Under the pieces are notes generated by a model, which saw only the letters and a program-made list of their open reading frames with translations, had not been told where the DNA came from and did no database searches. A stretch of 64,000 bases of DNA. Origin: Cryptomeria japonica. Its lineage: Eukaryota; Streptophyta; Pinopsida; Cupressales; Cupressaceae. This document shows positions 22,815-34,860 of this stretch, one piece after another. Location of the stretch: positions 477,159,657-477,223,656 of the forward strand of contig NC_081412.1 of assembly GCF_030272615.1 (NCBI RefSeq). The letters run 5' to 3'. The first letter of the stretch is position 1; each line of letters opens with the position of its first letter. The translations under genes and the position numbers were made by a program.

Positions 22815-23616
22815 AATTAACAGTTACAAATCCTCCCTCTTAGGGATTGAAAGGTTTTGTGGACACCATCGATTGGTTAATTAACAATTACAAGAAAGTT
22901 GTGGAGGATAATAAGAAGTTGAACCACAGGGTCCAAATTTTGGAGACAATCAGTATTGGTGGAGGCAAATCTATGGCGGAATATGTTGAGGATTTGACTA
23001 AAACTGTTGCCAGAGCCGAAGAGATCAGAGATTCCTTCAACCCTAGGTTCGAGCAATTTGAGAAGGACCTGACAGAGATAAAAACTAATGATAATGTTAT
23101 GGACCAGAGAATGGTGGATACTGATAACAAATCCAACAAAATTGAAAAATGCCTCAAAATTATTGTTGAACAAAGCTTTAGCATTCTGAAGGCCTCGACT
23201 GACAATACCAAAATCCTCATCAGCAAACTGGAGGACGAGAAGGATTCCCTGGAGCTGGAACTAGACATTGAAGGTACAAGTGAAGTGCAAGGACCTAGAA
23301 CAAGGACCAGAGGCAAAAAGAAGGAGAAGAAGCCAAACAAGGATATGGAAGAACTCAAAGTTGTTGCGGCAAACTATGACCAGCTGGTCAATAAGGTGAC
23401 ATATATTCTTGTCTTTATAGTTGTTTTTCTTTTTGTGTTTTCTCTGGTTGTTCCGCTATGTTGTTCCTTTCTTTTGTTGTTTGTTCGGTTTATTGGCCTT
23501 TTTGCTAGTCATTTTGTAAGTTGCTTCAAGCAGGTCTAGATGCTTTTTGATGAACTTTTTTATGCTCCTATGTTAAAGCTTTCGGGTCCTCAAAACATGT
23601 TTTTCATATTAATTAG
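22815..23616 (+). mobile_element. Probable 5'-truncated LINE tail with coiled-coil ORF
   Basis: The segment is flanked by AACATATACTGAT (22802-22814) and AACATATATTGAT (23617-23629), 12 of 13 bases matching. It carries the C-terminal part of a coiled-coil protein followed by a T/G-rich tail, the same layout as the third ORF and tail of the LINE ending at 51248. No clear poly(A) precedes the right repeat, so the call is tentative. Confidence 0.45.
22847..23395 (+). pseudogene. Coiled-coil protein fragment (LINE ORF3-like C-terminus)
   Basis: An open plus-strand frame of about 180 codons is rich in Glu, Lys, Asp and Leu with heptad character (LINNYKKVVEDNKKLNHRVQ, then RFEQFEKDLTEIKTND and NKIEKCLKIIVEQSF). 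It ends in a basic stretch (RTRGKKKEKKPNKD). After about 23395 the frame continues as hydrophobic low-complexity translation of a T-rich sequence, which I take as untranslated tail. No start is supported; it is probably the end of a longer protein. It resembles in layout, not in alignable sequence, the coiled-coil end of the ORF at 49546-50956. Confidence 0.45.
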
Positions 23617-23629
23617 AACATATATTGAT

Positions 23630-24829
23630 CCACCAAGACTATCAATGTCATTTGGCTGGGAAAATTGAGAACTCTATGTAATCAAATGTTCAGTCAAAAG
23701 AGTGTATAGCCATGGGGCTTTGCATTTCTAAATCTGCAATAATGTTTGGGTGTGCTATTGAAGATGGGAAAGCAATAGGAGAGAGAATATATGGACCTTG
23801 CACTTTTTGCATTGCTCCAAGTCTATCTTCAGGCATTCCTCTACCTAATCCTTAGAAATATCTAAAGTTAAAATAGTTCACATGCTTTTCGAAAACAAAT
23901 TTGGCATATAGTTTGTGAAGAAAATGTAGGGGGACGACAATATTGTTGTTGGGTGGGCTATAAAAAACCATCCACCACCAATCCCAAAAAAATGTGTAAT
24001 TTCCACACGTGTGCACCATTTGATGGAAATTTTAGACTTACACACATCAATAAGTTATATATTTCGTGGATTCATAAAAAGTTGTGAGAGTTGGCCACTC
24101 TTGGAATGATTGATGTTGCTTGTGATGGTTTTCACATGAACAATATTCCCTTTGAAGTGGTTTTCATTGAGGATAATCGAGGGTGTCAACAATATACTTC
24201 AATAATGTTCTTCAATCCAATAATGTTTACATCAATTAGGTCTTGAATTGGAGGAGGATTTGGTGAGGGAGAGCTTGGATTTCCAATTTTTTCAAGTCAT
24301 TTTAAAACTTGTTTAAAGTTGAACACTTAAAAATTAATAAGAGCTAAAATTTATATATAATTTACCTAATGTACATACTACAAATTAGAAAAAAAACTTG
24401 CTAAAACCAACAAAAAATGATAAATAATCTAAAACTATTTGACTTGGCAAATTCAATTTCAAAATACATGAAAACAAAATAGATATTTGTTACTACAATT
24501 AAATATTTGTTTTCTTTTTCTCTCACCGATCTCTCCTCTATTCACACAGGTATTTGAAAATGACAATAAATTGCATTTCTTTTTTTTATATACACAATCT
24601 ACAAAAATATCTATTTTAAATAGTATGTTTTTAAAATATAATATATAATATTATACATAATAATATATTAATAATATTATTATGTATTGCAATATATAAT
24701 ATTATATATTATTATATAAGTTAAAATATTATATATGTATACTGCTACAAAAAAAATATGTTTTGTGGGTATTTATTTTTAAAAATATATATTAATATAT
24801 TATTGTATATATCTTACTTTTTGCCAAGT
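23630..24829. other. Intergenic, AT-rich, no gene seen
   Basis: No supported gene. 24600-24830 is a dense run of ATATTATA-type low-complexity sequence able to form AT cruciforms. Confidence 0.4.
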
Positions 24830-25008
24830 TTTGGGGTATAGAGGGGGTGAGTTGAGGTGAGAATACCTTGATGGATGAATGAGCGGACTTAAACAACCTA
24901 GCCACTAGGTAAACCTATTCAGTGGGAGTTGAACCTTGGACCTACTTGGGAAGAACCCAAAGTCTTGGCACAACCTTACCAACCCTTTGAGCTATGGGTC
25001 GAAGCCCA
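24830..25008 (-). mobile_element. tRNA-derived SINE
   Basis: On the minus strand the unit starts about 25008 with GGGCTTCGACCCA. It then shows an RNA polymerase III A box (TAGCTCAAAGGGTTGG, 24979-24994) and a B box (AGGTTCAACTCCC, 24924-24936) about 45 bp apart, followed by a non-tRNA body. The anticodon arm does not fold as a tRNA, so this is a SINE head and not a tRNA gene. AT-rich flanks hide any target duplication. Confidence 0.55.
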
Positions 25009-26957
25009 TATATATATAAATATATTAATATATTAATATTAAATTATATTACATAAATAATAATTATAAATTTCTAATAAATACCTTCAAATAATAGATA
25101 TCTACTTTGCTTTGATTTTTACCATAGAAAGTAAAAAGTCAAACCATCATTTCACAATTCTGGCTAAGTGAAAAATACAATTTTTTTCTATCACCACATT
25201 TATTTTGAAAATTTAGATTGAGATTTAAAGAAAGTGGCTAGTAATATGCCTCTATATTGCAACTCATTTTCTTCCAAGTCCCAACACTTTTATCCTTATC
25301 ATTCTCAATATACCCATTAATTTAGTAGCTAGTTCTTTCTAGGCCTAATTTCATCAATTTTCCAATGAAATCGCTTACCTTACTCCCCCTATTCTAGAAA
25401 TCATCATGATCAACAATCAACTGAAAAATATAATATTTTCTTTTCAGGACAACTTTCCAACATCATCATCTTTGTTCTTCAAATTAGGTGGTACTAAAAA
25501 GTATCATTGGGACCTCTGATGATAGAGGGAAGAACATTTGAACTATTTGTGTGCTACTATGCATATAAGATTGATTTATTAAAGAAACTAAGAATATTGG
25601 ATGTTGGAGTCTTTGTGTAAGCGTACATAATGCAACCACATTGGCAATGTTGGAACTAAGATATGTATAATTGTTTATGTGAATGTAGATTGCTAATCAT
25701 TAATAATTAAAAGTGTCCTGGGATGATGTATCTAACTGCAAAAGCTTAGATACATAATTTTAAAATGGATAACAATCATGTCTAATATTGTTTGCATTGG
25801 AATGTAAAATTCTAAATTTATAACTAGAAATGAGATTGCACTCAATCTAGTCTTGAAAATATGATCAAAAGTACAATTAACTCCAAGATTGTTACAATTA
25901 TAAGAAATAAACAAAGAATGTTCTAAGCAAAATGATATAATTTTAATATTAAATTTAAATTTTGAATCAACGAATTCACCAAAAGACTAGAAAAAATACT
26001 AAATTCATATAAAACAAATATCCACATACAAAGATGATATAAAACATAAAGAAAACTGAAAAAAAAAAAAAAAATGATTTTTTCATTAAAATAAGAAGCC
26101 CACAAACAATATAGTTTAGTCACTAATGTTGCCATGTACCATACAAATTCGAATTCATGAAATGTAGAATGCAAGTTTGAATTGATTAGATGTAAGATCC
26201 AATTATGCTAGTACTTTTGTCAAATTATTAGATGGAGGCATCTTTAAAAAAGAATAATTTCCTTTGATTTCTTTATGATTATGATCTTTGAATAGTGAAA
26301 GTTGTCTTCACTTTAAAGCCCTTTCCATTCAAAGGAATAGTAATTAATTGTTTATGGGCACCCTATCATCCAACACTACGAATCTTAGGAGTTGGTAAGA
26401 CAACTTTGGGATTTGATTACTTGTTTACCCCATTGAGACAAATATAATCTTATTAGTTAAGCTAGATGTGACAAGGTTGAGAATAATTAAAGTGCACTCA
26501 TGGTATCTACATACATCAAGCAAGCAAAATTCTAAGGTGTATTTTTCTATTGAAATTTGCTACACTAAGCCTTATTTATTTGACCACAAGGGAAAGCACA
26601 TTGAGTAGATCTCATGAAGTCAACTCTCATGGAAATAAGAAATCTAAAGCCGCATTTTAAGGCTAAGTGCATTGATTATGGACATTGGGCTTAGATTTTC
26701 CTAGGAAAGAGAGCACGACTTTTGCAGCAAACACTTCAATCCTTCCCTGAAATCCGGGATCTGAGACACTTTTCCATCGCATTTCATCATGAAAAGAAAA
26801 GAATGTGAGACAAGGAGAATAGAATATGTTCCATTAAATTATGATTAGTTTATAACCAGACCTAAGATCAGGTTCAATGCACGTGAGACATGAGGTCGAC
26901 AAATGAGTCCAGAAAGTTTTATATGGATTGAGCCTCTTGAAGAGGAAGATGCTTTTT
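25009..26957. other. Intergenic, no gene seen
   Basis: AT-rich with a 17-base A run near 26057. Short frames are not supported. Confidence 0.35.
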
Positions 26958-27305
26958 GTCGAAATGGTTATCTATTCATTAGGATGTACAAACGACATCG
27001 ATGATTAGATGTTATATAATTGAAGTTTTGACTGTTCATCGATGAAAATCGTTTACAGTTTATTCACTTTACCATCGCCTCAAATGAAATTAATAACATT
27101 TCTTTCTGTCGAAATGGTTATCTATTCATTAAGATGTACAACGGCATCGATGATTAGATGTTACATAACTGAAATTTTAACTGTTCATCAATGAAGATCG
27201 TTTACAGTTTATTCACTTTACCATGACCTCAAATAAAATTAATAACATTCTTCATCGATAAAAAATTAAAACTCTAATTATGTAACATCCAACCATCTAT
27301 AACGC
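26958..27305. repeat. 150-bp tandem duplication with an inverted partial third copy
   Basis: Copy 1 (26958-27107) and copy 2 (27108 to about 27251) both run from GTCGAAATGGTTATC to AATTAATAACATT with scattered changes. The following 27252-27305 contains the inverse of an internal phrase (GTTACATAA...TTTTAA). The whole could be a small inverted-repeat element that duplicated. Confidence 0.7.
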
Positions 27306-27872
27306 GATGCCACGACATCCTTCCATACCATGAAAGCTCTGTAAAAGACAAAGTAAACTGCAAAACTGCTTGCTGTATAGGTATACAAAAGGGAGTCAAA
27401 AAGTAGAAAGCTAAAATTACTGGAAGACTGAGAGACGCGAGTGGGGCACGGGATTTGGAAATTATTGCAGCTTCCAATTGATTAGTGTCGGAAATTCAGC
27501 TTACAGTATCCAAAAAGTGGGATCCACGCCAACAAAAGTGATTATTCTTCCTTGGATTGAGGTGTTGCTTACGACTGACTGGTTTGTTTCAATGTTAAAA
27601 TGGGCCCTCCACCCAGGGGTTAATCAATCAAACTCACCAGCAAAACATGCTCAATGAGCGATTTACAAATGTACGCACAACACATCACAAATATTCTTCT
27701 GGTCTGCAGAGATAAAAATTCATTCTTGTACTGCGTAGCCAATTCTTTTAACAAAATTAGATATACATGTATATAGTTTCTATAGAGAAACAAAAAGAGA
27801 AAGTGAAGTGACTTGCAGTTGGGGACTTGAATGGAATTTGCCACTTCCTGCCACCCAAAATCTGGGTTACAA

Positions 27873-28120
27873 CTTACATTCCTGGATGAAAACATCTGTA
27901 AATTCTGGTAGTTAACAGGAATGAGAATGGAAGAAAGTAAAGTACCCGCCCATTACTGATTTTGTATTGCTATCAAATTGAAATCTTGTGGGCTTGCAAG
28001 TTACAGTGCTGGCTAGATAAAAACATCTGTGATTTCCGTAGTTAACAGGAATGAGAATCATAGTACCCGCCCATTACTGAATTTGGATTCCTATCAAATC
28101 GAAAACTTGGGGGCTTGTCT
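27873..28120. repeat. About 131-bp tandem duplication just beyond the 3' end of ABCB1
   Basis: AACATCTGT...GTAGTTAACAGGAATGAGAA...GTACCCGCCCATTACTGA occurs from about 27873 and again from about 28002, with small indels. It lies 160-400 bp past the stop codon, so it may fall in the transcript's 3' UTR or just after it. Confidence 0.75.
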
Positions 28121-28280
28121 GTGTACAATGGATTGAAATGATCCAACACTGTTTAATTATCCGAGGCTGCTGATAAACTAGAGCAAAAGGGAAGGAAAAC
28201 AAGATTTGGGCTAATAAACCAAAAAAAAGGTGGGAGAGTGGGGGAGGAAATCAAACGACCAGAATGCTAGCCATGCTTGC

Positions 28281-31200
28281 CTAAGATGTGGATGCAGAAG
28301 CCGATGCAGATATGGAGGCAGAATGGTTGAATCTCTGAAGCTCGATCATTCGGGCGTAATGCCCATCTGGATAATGGTGAAGAAGGTGCTTGTGGGAGCC
28401 CTGTTCCACCACTTTACCGTCGTCTATGACTGCAATTACATCGGCATTTCGAATTGTGGAAAGTCTGTGCGCCACAACGACTGTCGTCCTCGACTTCATC
28501 ATCCGGTCCAAGGCATTCTGTACGGTCTTCTCAGACTCTGCATCAAGAGCACTCGTAGCTTCGTCGAGAAGAAGTATGGAGGGATTCTTGAGTATGGCCC
28601 TGGCAATGGCCACACGCTGCTTCTGACCGCCTGACAGCTGCACGCCACGCTCACCCACTTTTGTCCTGTAACCATCTGGTAAAGAACAGATGAATTTGTG
28701 GGCATTGGCGGCATCTGCTGCGGCGATGACTTCGGTCTCAGTGGCCCCCTCTCTGCCGTACACAATATTGTCGAAAATGGTGGCGGCGAACAGGGCAGGC
28801 TCCTGCTGCACAAGTCCAATGTGGCGGCGAAGCGATTGGAGGTTGTATTTTCGGATGTCTTTTCCGTCAATCAGAATTCGGCCCCCAACCGGGTCGTAGA
28901 AGCGCTGAATCAACGCAATCACGGAGCTTTTCCCGGAGCCACTCGCACCGACCAGTGCCAGAGACTTGCCGGGCCGTACCTTGAGCGTGAGGTCTCTGAA
29001 GACCTGCACGTCTGGTCGAGATGGGTAGCAGAATTCAACGTGTTTGAGATCGATGTCGCCTTTCAGAGTCGTTGCCTTTACTGCCTCCGGGTCGTCAGGC
29101 TCAATTTCCGTCTTTCTGTCCAGCAATTGGAAAACTGAACGGATTGCTCTGCCTCCTTTTACGATGTCCGGCGCTATGGTCAGAGTTTCTGCGGCTCCAT
29201 TGGCGGACACCATGAGCACCATGAAGACTCTGATCACTTTACCGAAGTCTGAGAGTTGGTGTTTCACCAGCCATGAAGCGTACCAGAGGCCAATGCCGTA
29301 GGAGGCGTAGAGTAGGAATTGGGCGAGCCCGAATCCGCTCCCTGCTATCTGCCCCTTCCAAAAGCATTTCTTCAATGGGGCGTCTAGCTTTGCCTTGAGT
29401 AGCTCCACTATCTTGCGCTCTGAATTGAATGCCTGCACTGTCCGGACATTTCCCACTGCTTCGCCCGCGATCATGGTGGCTTTGGCATGGTTGCCTTCTA
29501 AGTCTCCCCCGAAGCCCTTCATGAACATTTTCTGTAACAGTTCCCAAAACCCAGTCAATTTCAAAGGTTAATTGGTATGCCAGCGAATATTGGATTTAGT
29601 TCTTGATTGTTTTTAAGGTTTACCTGCAAAAGTGTGGCGGCCACCACAACTGGGAAAACTGCAATGAGAACCAATGCCAGCCTCCACTGCAATACAAAGC
29701 CTATGGTACAGGCTACTAGCATTAAGGCCGTGTTCTGCACTATCATGGAAATCCTGTCTCCAATGGCCGACCTTACGTTGCCTGAATCCGAGGCCAATCG
29801 CGCCGCCACTTGGCTGCTGTTGTTCTCTTCCAGATCAAACCAGCTCACCTCGTTTCTCAGTATAGCTGCCACATCAATACATCAATATAGGAGAAAAAAA
29901 ATTAAACCAATGGGTTTCATGGAAATTTTGAGAATTTTACATGGGCAATGAACATTTCAGATCACTTCCCATAATCAATCGCATCAGGATGATGAAGAGC
30001 TCAAGGAGATGGTGGATCACGGAGATTATTTTCTGTAATTCCTACATCAGGATGATGAAGAGAGAAGGTGGATTGTAGAGGATGATCCGAAATGTAATGT
30101 TGATAGAAAAAAGTTTTAAAAATTGAATCCAAACAATAGGAATAGCAATCAACCTTATGAATTGTGGAAATCTGATTAACATTTCTAATTGAAACAGTAA
30201 CAATTAAGAAAACGACAGAATTCCAAATTAAGAACCTCCATATCAGAGTATTTTACCTGCAAACATCTTTTCTCGGACGCGTTTGGTGAGATTCTCTCCA
30301 ACAATCTCCCAAAAAGAATGCTGCAATGTATTGAATACCAGGGCTGCAAAGGATATACCAATCAAAATATAGCAGTATTTTCTGATTTCGTTTTTTATAT
30401 AAGAGGGATCCGGATTGTAATAAATGCTCAGCACAGCGCTGAGAATGTAAGCGAACAGAGCACTAATGGAACCGCAGGCCATGGATCCCACAGAGCCAAT
30501 GAGAGCATAGCCCCATTCAGGAGCATTCATTTTAACTAATCTCCAGAACGATCCTGCTTGCTCCTTGAACGGCACTTTCTCCATTTTGTAAGCCATATTG
30601 GCTTCCACTGATGTACTGAAATCGGAAGTCGAGAAATCCGAAAGCCTCTTGGAATACGGCGATCGTCCATAGGAAGAATTTCTTCCAATTATGGGCGAGC
30701 TCACAGAATTCCGGGCACTAGATGGCCTGAAATTGAACAGTAAAATGCAAGTTAGTACTTACATGGTTGACAGAATTCTGTTAACTTTCTAAAAACACTG
30801 AATCTGAGCACCCATGTCAGTTCAGTAATCTGAAAAAGAAACTGAATTACCTGGCACTACTCTTCCTGGGATTATTGCCACCGTATTCATTGGCATTCTC
30901 TTGAAGTTTGATAAGCGCTGCGTAAGCCCCATCCTCGCCCTTTGATATAAGCTCGTCATGAGTTCCCATTTCCAAAATGCTCCCCTGCTGAACTACTGCC
31001 ACCAGATCGGCCTTCCTGATGGTTGACAAACGATGTGCCACAACTACAGTTGTTCTCCCGATCATGAAACGATCAAGAGCCTCCTGGACCAGTTTTTCCG
31101 ATTCAGCATCCAGAGCACTGGTGGCTTCGTCTAGAAGAAGTATGGCGGGGTTCTTGAGCATTGCTCTGGCTATTGCAATGCGCTGCTTTTGACCTCCAGA

Positions 31201-33572
31201 TAGCTGTACTCCTCGTTCCCCAACCTGCACGATTCGTATTCTACAAAATTGAGATCCTTACTGTACAATGGCTGTTCATAACCGGACGGAAAAGAATTAA
31301 AAGGATAATCTTGAAAGTGGGTTGACAATACCTGTGTATCATAGCCGTCCGGAAGCTTTGTGATAAACGAATGGGCATTAGAAACCCGAGCGGCTTCTTC
31401 CATTTCCACCTGTGTGGCATCCTCTCTTCCCAGCAGCATGTTTTCCTTGATACTCGTTGCAAACAGTGCCGGTTCCTGGCTCACCAGTCCTATCTGCTGC
31501 CTAAGCCATTTCAACTGCAAAGTTTTGATGTTGTGACCGTCTAGCAGCACATCACCTTAATTGCCCAAAGAAGAAAAAAGTTAATCAACATATTTTTTTG
31601 GCTTTCAATTATAATCTATGTTGGGTAAGTCATGATATATAGAATACCTGCAATGGGGTCGTAGAATCGTTCGATCAGAGCAACTACAGTACTCTTTCCA
31701 GAGCCACTCCTCCCAACCATGGCGACAGTTTTCCCCGCGGGAATGTTGAGTGAAAACCCACTGAGAATGGGCATTTCGGGTCTGGATGGATATGAAAAGC
31801 TCACGTTTCGTAGCTCCACTTGACCACTGACTGTGGGTAATGTAGCTCCAGTGGAATGATTTCTGTCAATCTTAGGCCTGTGCTCTATAGTCTGAAATAT
31901 GTTCACTGCAGCAGATTTCGCCTTGGCAAATGCCGTCATACTGGGAGCCGCTTGCCCCAAAGCCCTGCAATTTACACACATACAAATTACCAATCACCTC
32001 TGCAACCACACCCAAAAACAGAGGACAGAGGGATAAAGGGTAGGTAACATACAATCCACCGATCATGACCGAAAAAATTGTTGATATGGCCAATCCTCCG
32101 TTAGTATCATGGTGCCTGACAAGCAAGCCTCCATACCAGAGAAGCAGCGCATAACAACAAAAGATGACGCAAAAAGTGGCTCCCAGTCCGAATCCTTTTA
32201 CCAGCCCGCTTCTGTAGCCGATCTTCTGAGCGACCTTCAGTGCCGCAGAATAACCCTGCATAGCTTTCTCCTCACCAACGAACGAGAAAACCGTGCGAAT
32301 TTGAGCCAAGGTCTGCAGAAGTTATTCCAGATGTCCCAGAAATCAGACATCAAGCCAGACCCAATTTAATTCAATACAATTCAATTCAATATCCTGAAAA
32401 TATACCTGCTCTGCAATTTTGCCAGCCTCTGCATGAGCATCCTGGCTCTTTGATGAAAGCTTGGTTAGCGTTACAGTGTAAACAGCCCCAAAAATAGCAA
32501 TCAGTGGCACCACAGCAAGCGTCAGCAAAGCCAGTTGCCAAGCGGTAGTGAATCCAACCACAAATCCCGATACAAAAGTTGCCATATAATGTATGAAATT
32601 TCCAAGCTGCGGATTAATACACATAATAATATCAGCATACCTAGCAATTCACCATAACAACCCCCAAAGATTGAATTTTGAAATGGGTAAAACTGACCCG
32701 CTCACTAATTGCATCTTGCACAGCCACAATATCACAGCTGATAGTATTGATGATGTCTCCCGCGCGTGCATCTGTATCGAAATACTCGATGTCCTGATTC
32801 AGAGTAGCTTCCAGATACTTAATTCGCAGCTTGGCAGACTGCCTCTCTCCAGTCCACATCCAGCACGAGATCTCTGCCAAATCAATGCAATTTCAATTCA
32901 GTTTCTTCAAAACTATCAAAATCTCAAGTACTCATAAAATCAAAATGGTCACATTCGGGCTCTCTAACCTGCCCAGGAAGAGGCCCAGATCGCTGCTCCG
33001 ACGATCAGAAAATCGAAAGCATACTGTAATCCATCCAAGACACCAAAACAAAAAACAATCTCTAAGCAATCAATCATCCACAGTCACACAACCCAATTGC
33101 CCAAAACTCAACAAATTCAACAAAAAATCCCAAAACCCACCTTGAGTACTTCCTGCATCATCTTATCCGGATTCCCAGTATTGGAACCGAAAGAATTAAC
33201 CAGGCTAGAGAAAAACCTCAAAAACACAGGCAGAGAACTCCCATGAACAATTGCCCCAACGGTGCCCAAACCCATGAGCACATAATCCAGACCATCTGCA
33301 AAAGCAAACAACTTGAAGAAGGGAAAACTTGGAGCTTTCTCCTCCTCCTTCACTTCATTACCAAGATTTTGTCCTTGAGAATGATCCCCAGAACCATCCC
33401 CTGCAGCAGAATGATCCCCTGAAGTAGCTCCTAGTTCCTCCATTGGGCTAAGCGATGATGAAGTTGCCGGTGGGGAAACTTTGTGCGGTGTAACAATGAG
33501 CTCGAGACCCTGAATCTCAGCCCATTTCCATTGCTCTACCCTCTTTATCTCCCGGTGAGAGCCAAATGACAT
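28281..33572 (-). CDS. ABCB1: ABCB1-type full-size ABC transporter (P-glycoprotein, auxin efflux), 11 exons
   Basis: Exons in order: 33141-33572, 32969-33023, 32698-32873, 32406-32606, 32053-32312, 31648-31964, 31332-31555, 30851-31224, 30257-30726, 29624-29865, 28281-29531. All introns are GT-AG and the frame is kept throughout, giving about 1333 residues (stop TAG 28281-28283). The order is membrane domain 1, NBD1 (Walker [10 protein letters not shown] about 458-466, LSGGQ 563-567, Walker B ILLLDE 583-588), a serine-rich linker, membrane domain 2, NBD2 (Walker [10 protein letters not shown] 1112-1120, LSGGQ 1216-1220, ILLLDE 1236-1241). Phrases such as [21 protein letters not shown] and the linker [15 protein letters not shown] are diagnostic of plant ABCB1, a plasma-membrane transporter moving auxin out of cells. 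The N-terminus is longer than in Arabidopsis; ATG 33570-33572 is the first in frame, and Met44 (MEELGATS) is an alternative start. Ten introns of 88-391 bp are short for a gymnosperm. No defect seen. Confidence 0.95.
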
Positions 33573-33782
33573 TTCGGAATTCCTCTTTTTAGATTGTATT
33601 CCTCCTCCTTCTCTTGCAGAAGAAGGCTCTCAACTAGGTCCTTTGGGTCCTTTTTCTATACTCTTCCCTTTTTCCTTTTAGCTTTGTCTTTGTGCGCGGA
33701 GATAAGCAGGCAGCTACAACTGTGCAGCGTGGGACACACACCCCACACCAAAAGCCCGTGCACAGACAGACAAACTATACGT

Positions 33783-33790
33783 TATTATAA
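33783..33790 (-). promoter_or_regulatory. Possible TATA box of ABCB1
   Basis: Minus strand TTATAATA lies about 210 bp upstream of the ATG, in otherwise unremarkable sequence. A weak candidate with no independent support for a start site. Confidence 0.25.
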
Positions 33791-34079
33791 GTGGCCGTCC
33801 ACCATTGCCCTAATTTAATCAATCTAATCCTTCCACAGACCACCTTCAATACTGTTCACCCACAATTCATGAACTCCCGTACTAGACACCCATCTTGCTT
33901 TTCATTATTATACACTCAAGATTCATCCGCCACAATGCATTCCTACTCATTAAATTCCTGCCCATAACGACCTTTCATTCCATGCCCAATGCTCATAATT
34001 TTATACTCAAGATCTTAACATACAGGAAAAAAACATCAAACAAAATAAATACAGTCCATAGATGATCCAGACTTGACTG

Positions 34080-34460
34080 CAAATAATCCACCAGAGAAAA
34101 TGGATTGATAACTCAGTATACGACCCATCTCTCAGATTCACTACGTCCGTATAAATAAAGAATTTTAAATCAGCATTGAAAGCTACATAATTTTTTTTTA
34201 TGTGGATTAAAGGTCAAAGAATTGTTTTTAAAGTCTAATGTACCGTAAAGCAGCTCTTGGATCATGCCATTATTTTTATACTGAAGGGAAAAATAAAAAA
34301 TACAAATGAAAATGACTTTTACCACCAACTACGAAACATAGTCTACAAGAAGAAAGGGATTGATAACGATGCTTACCACCCATGACACCATATTATTTTC
34401 TGGTTGAAAATTTGTTTTTAAAGTCTAATGTACCACAAGGTAGCTCTTGGATCATGTCAA
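34080..34460. repeat. Duplicated promoter-distal segment upstream of ABCB1
   Basis: Two related segments, about 34080-34275 and 34330-34460, share GGATTGATAAC near the start and GTTTTTAAAGTCTAATGTAC...AGCTCTTGGATCATG near the end. They lie 500-890 bp upstream of the ABCB1 ATG. Confidence 0.6.
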
Positions 34461-34699
34461 TAATTAGCAATGAGTCCATTCTCACCGTGTAGGATGAATG
34501 CTTTTATTTTTCTACATATTTGGTCAAATTTGTATGGTATTTCACATTTAGTTTGTTTTCATCTCGGTAGAATGTCTAAGTACAATAATTTATTCATAGG
34601 TGGTAAATATTTTATTTATTTTTATTTATTTATGTTTATTTTTATCTTTATATATTCGTTATTTATTTATTTCATATTGTAGGAATCGGGAAACCTTTC

Positions 34700-34860
34700 C
34701 CACAATCTACATTATGTCAAATAAACTTTTTAATATGATCAATAGTAATGGCATGACACATCCTCCAATACTATGTGGGCGACGGGAGACTAGGTCGTGT
34801 GACCTTGTGCCTATCACAGGAAGCTCTCACCAATCGAGTTAGGCCCCTAGCCCGAAGCAT
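34700..34860 (-). mobile_element. Decayed tRNA-derived SINE
   Basis: On the minus strand an A-box-like TAACTCGATTGGTGAG (34826-34841) precedes a B-box-like region, GGTCACACGACCTAGTCTCC (34785-34804), by about 20 bp. The layout GCACAAGGTCACA...AGTCTCCC is the usual SINE head style, with a damaged B box. A family different from 24830-25008. Confidence 0.45.

Noticed and set aside
24924-24994. A tRNA gene on the minus strand
   Set aside because: A and B boxes are present, but no cloverleaf anticodon arm can be drawn and the unit continues into a SINE body.
28690-29138. Open frames on the plus strand opposite ABCB1
   Set aside because: They are antisense shadows of the long, GC-richer last exon; their proteins have no features.
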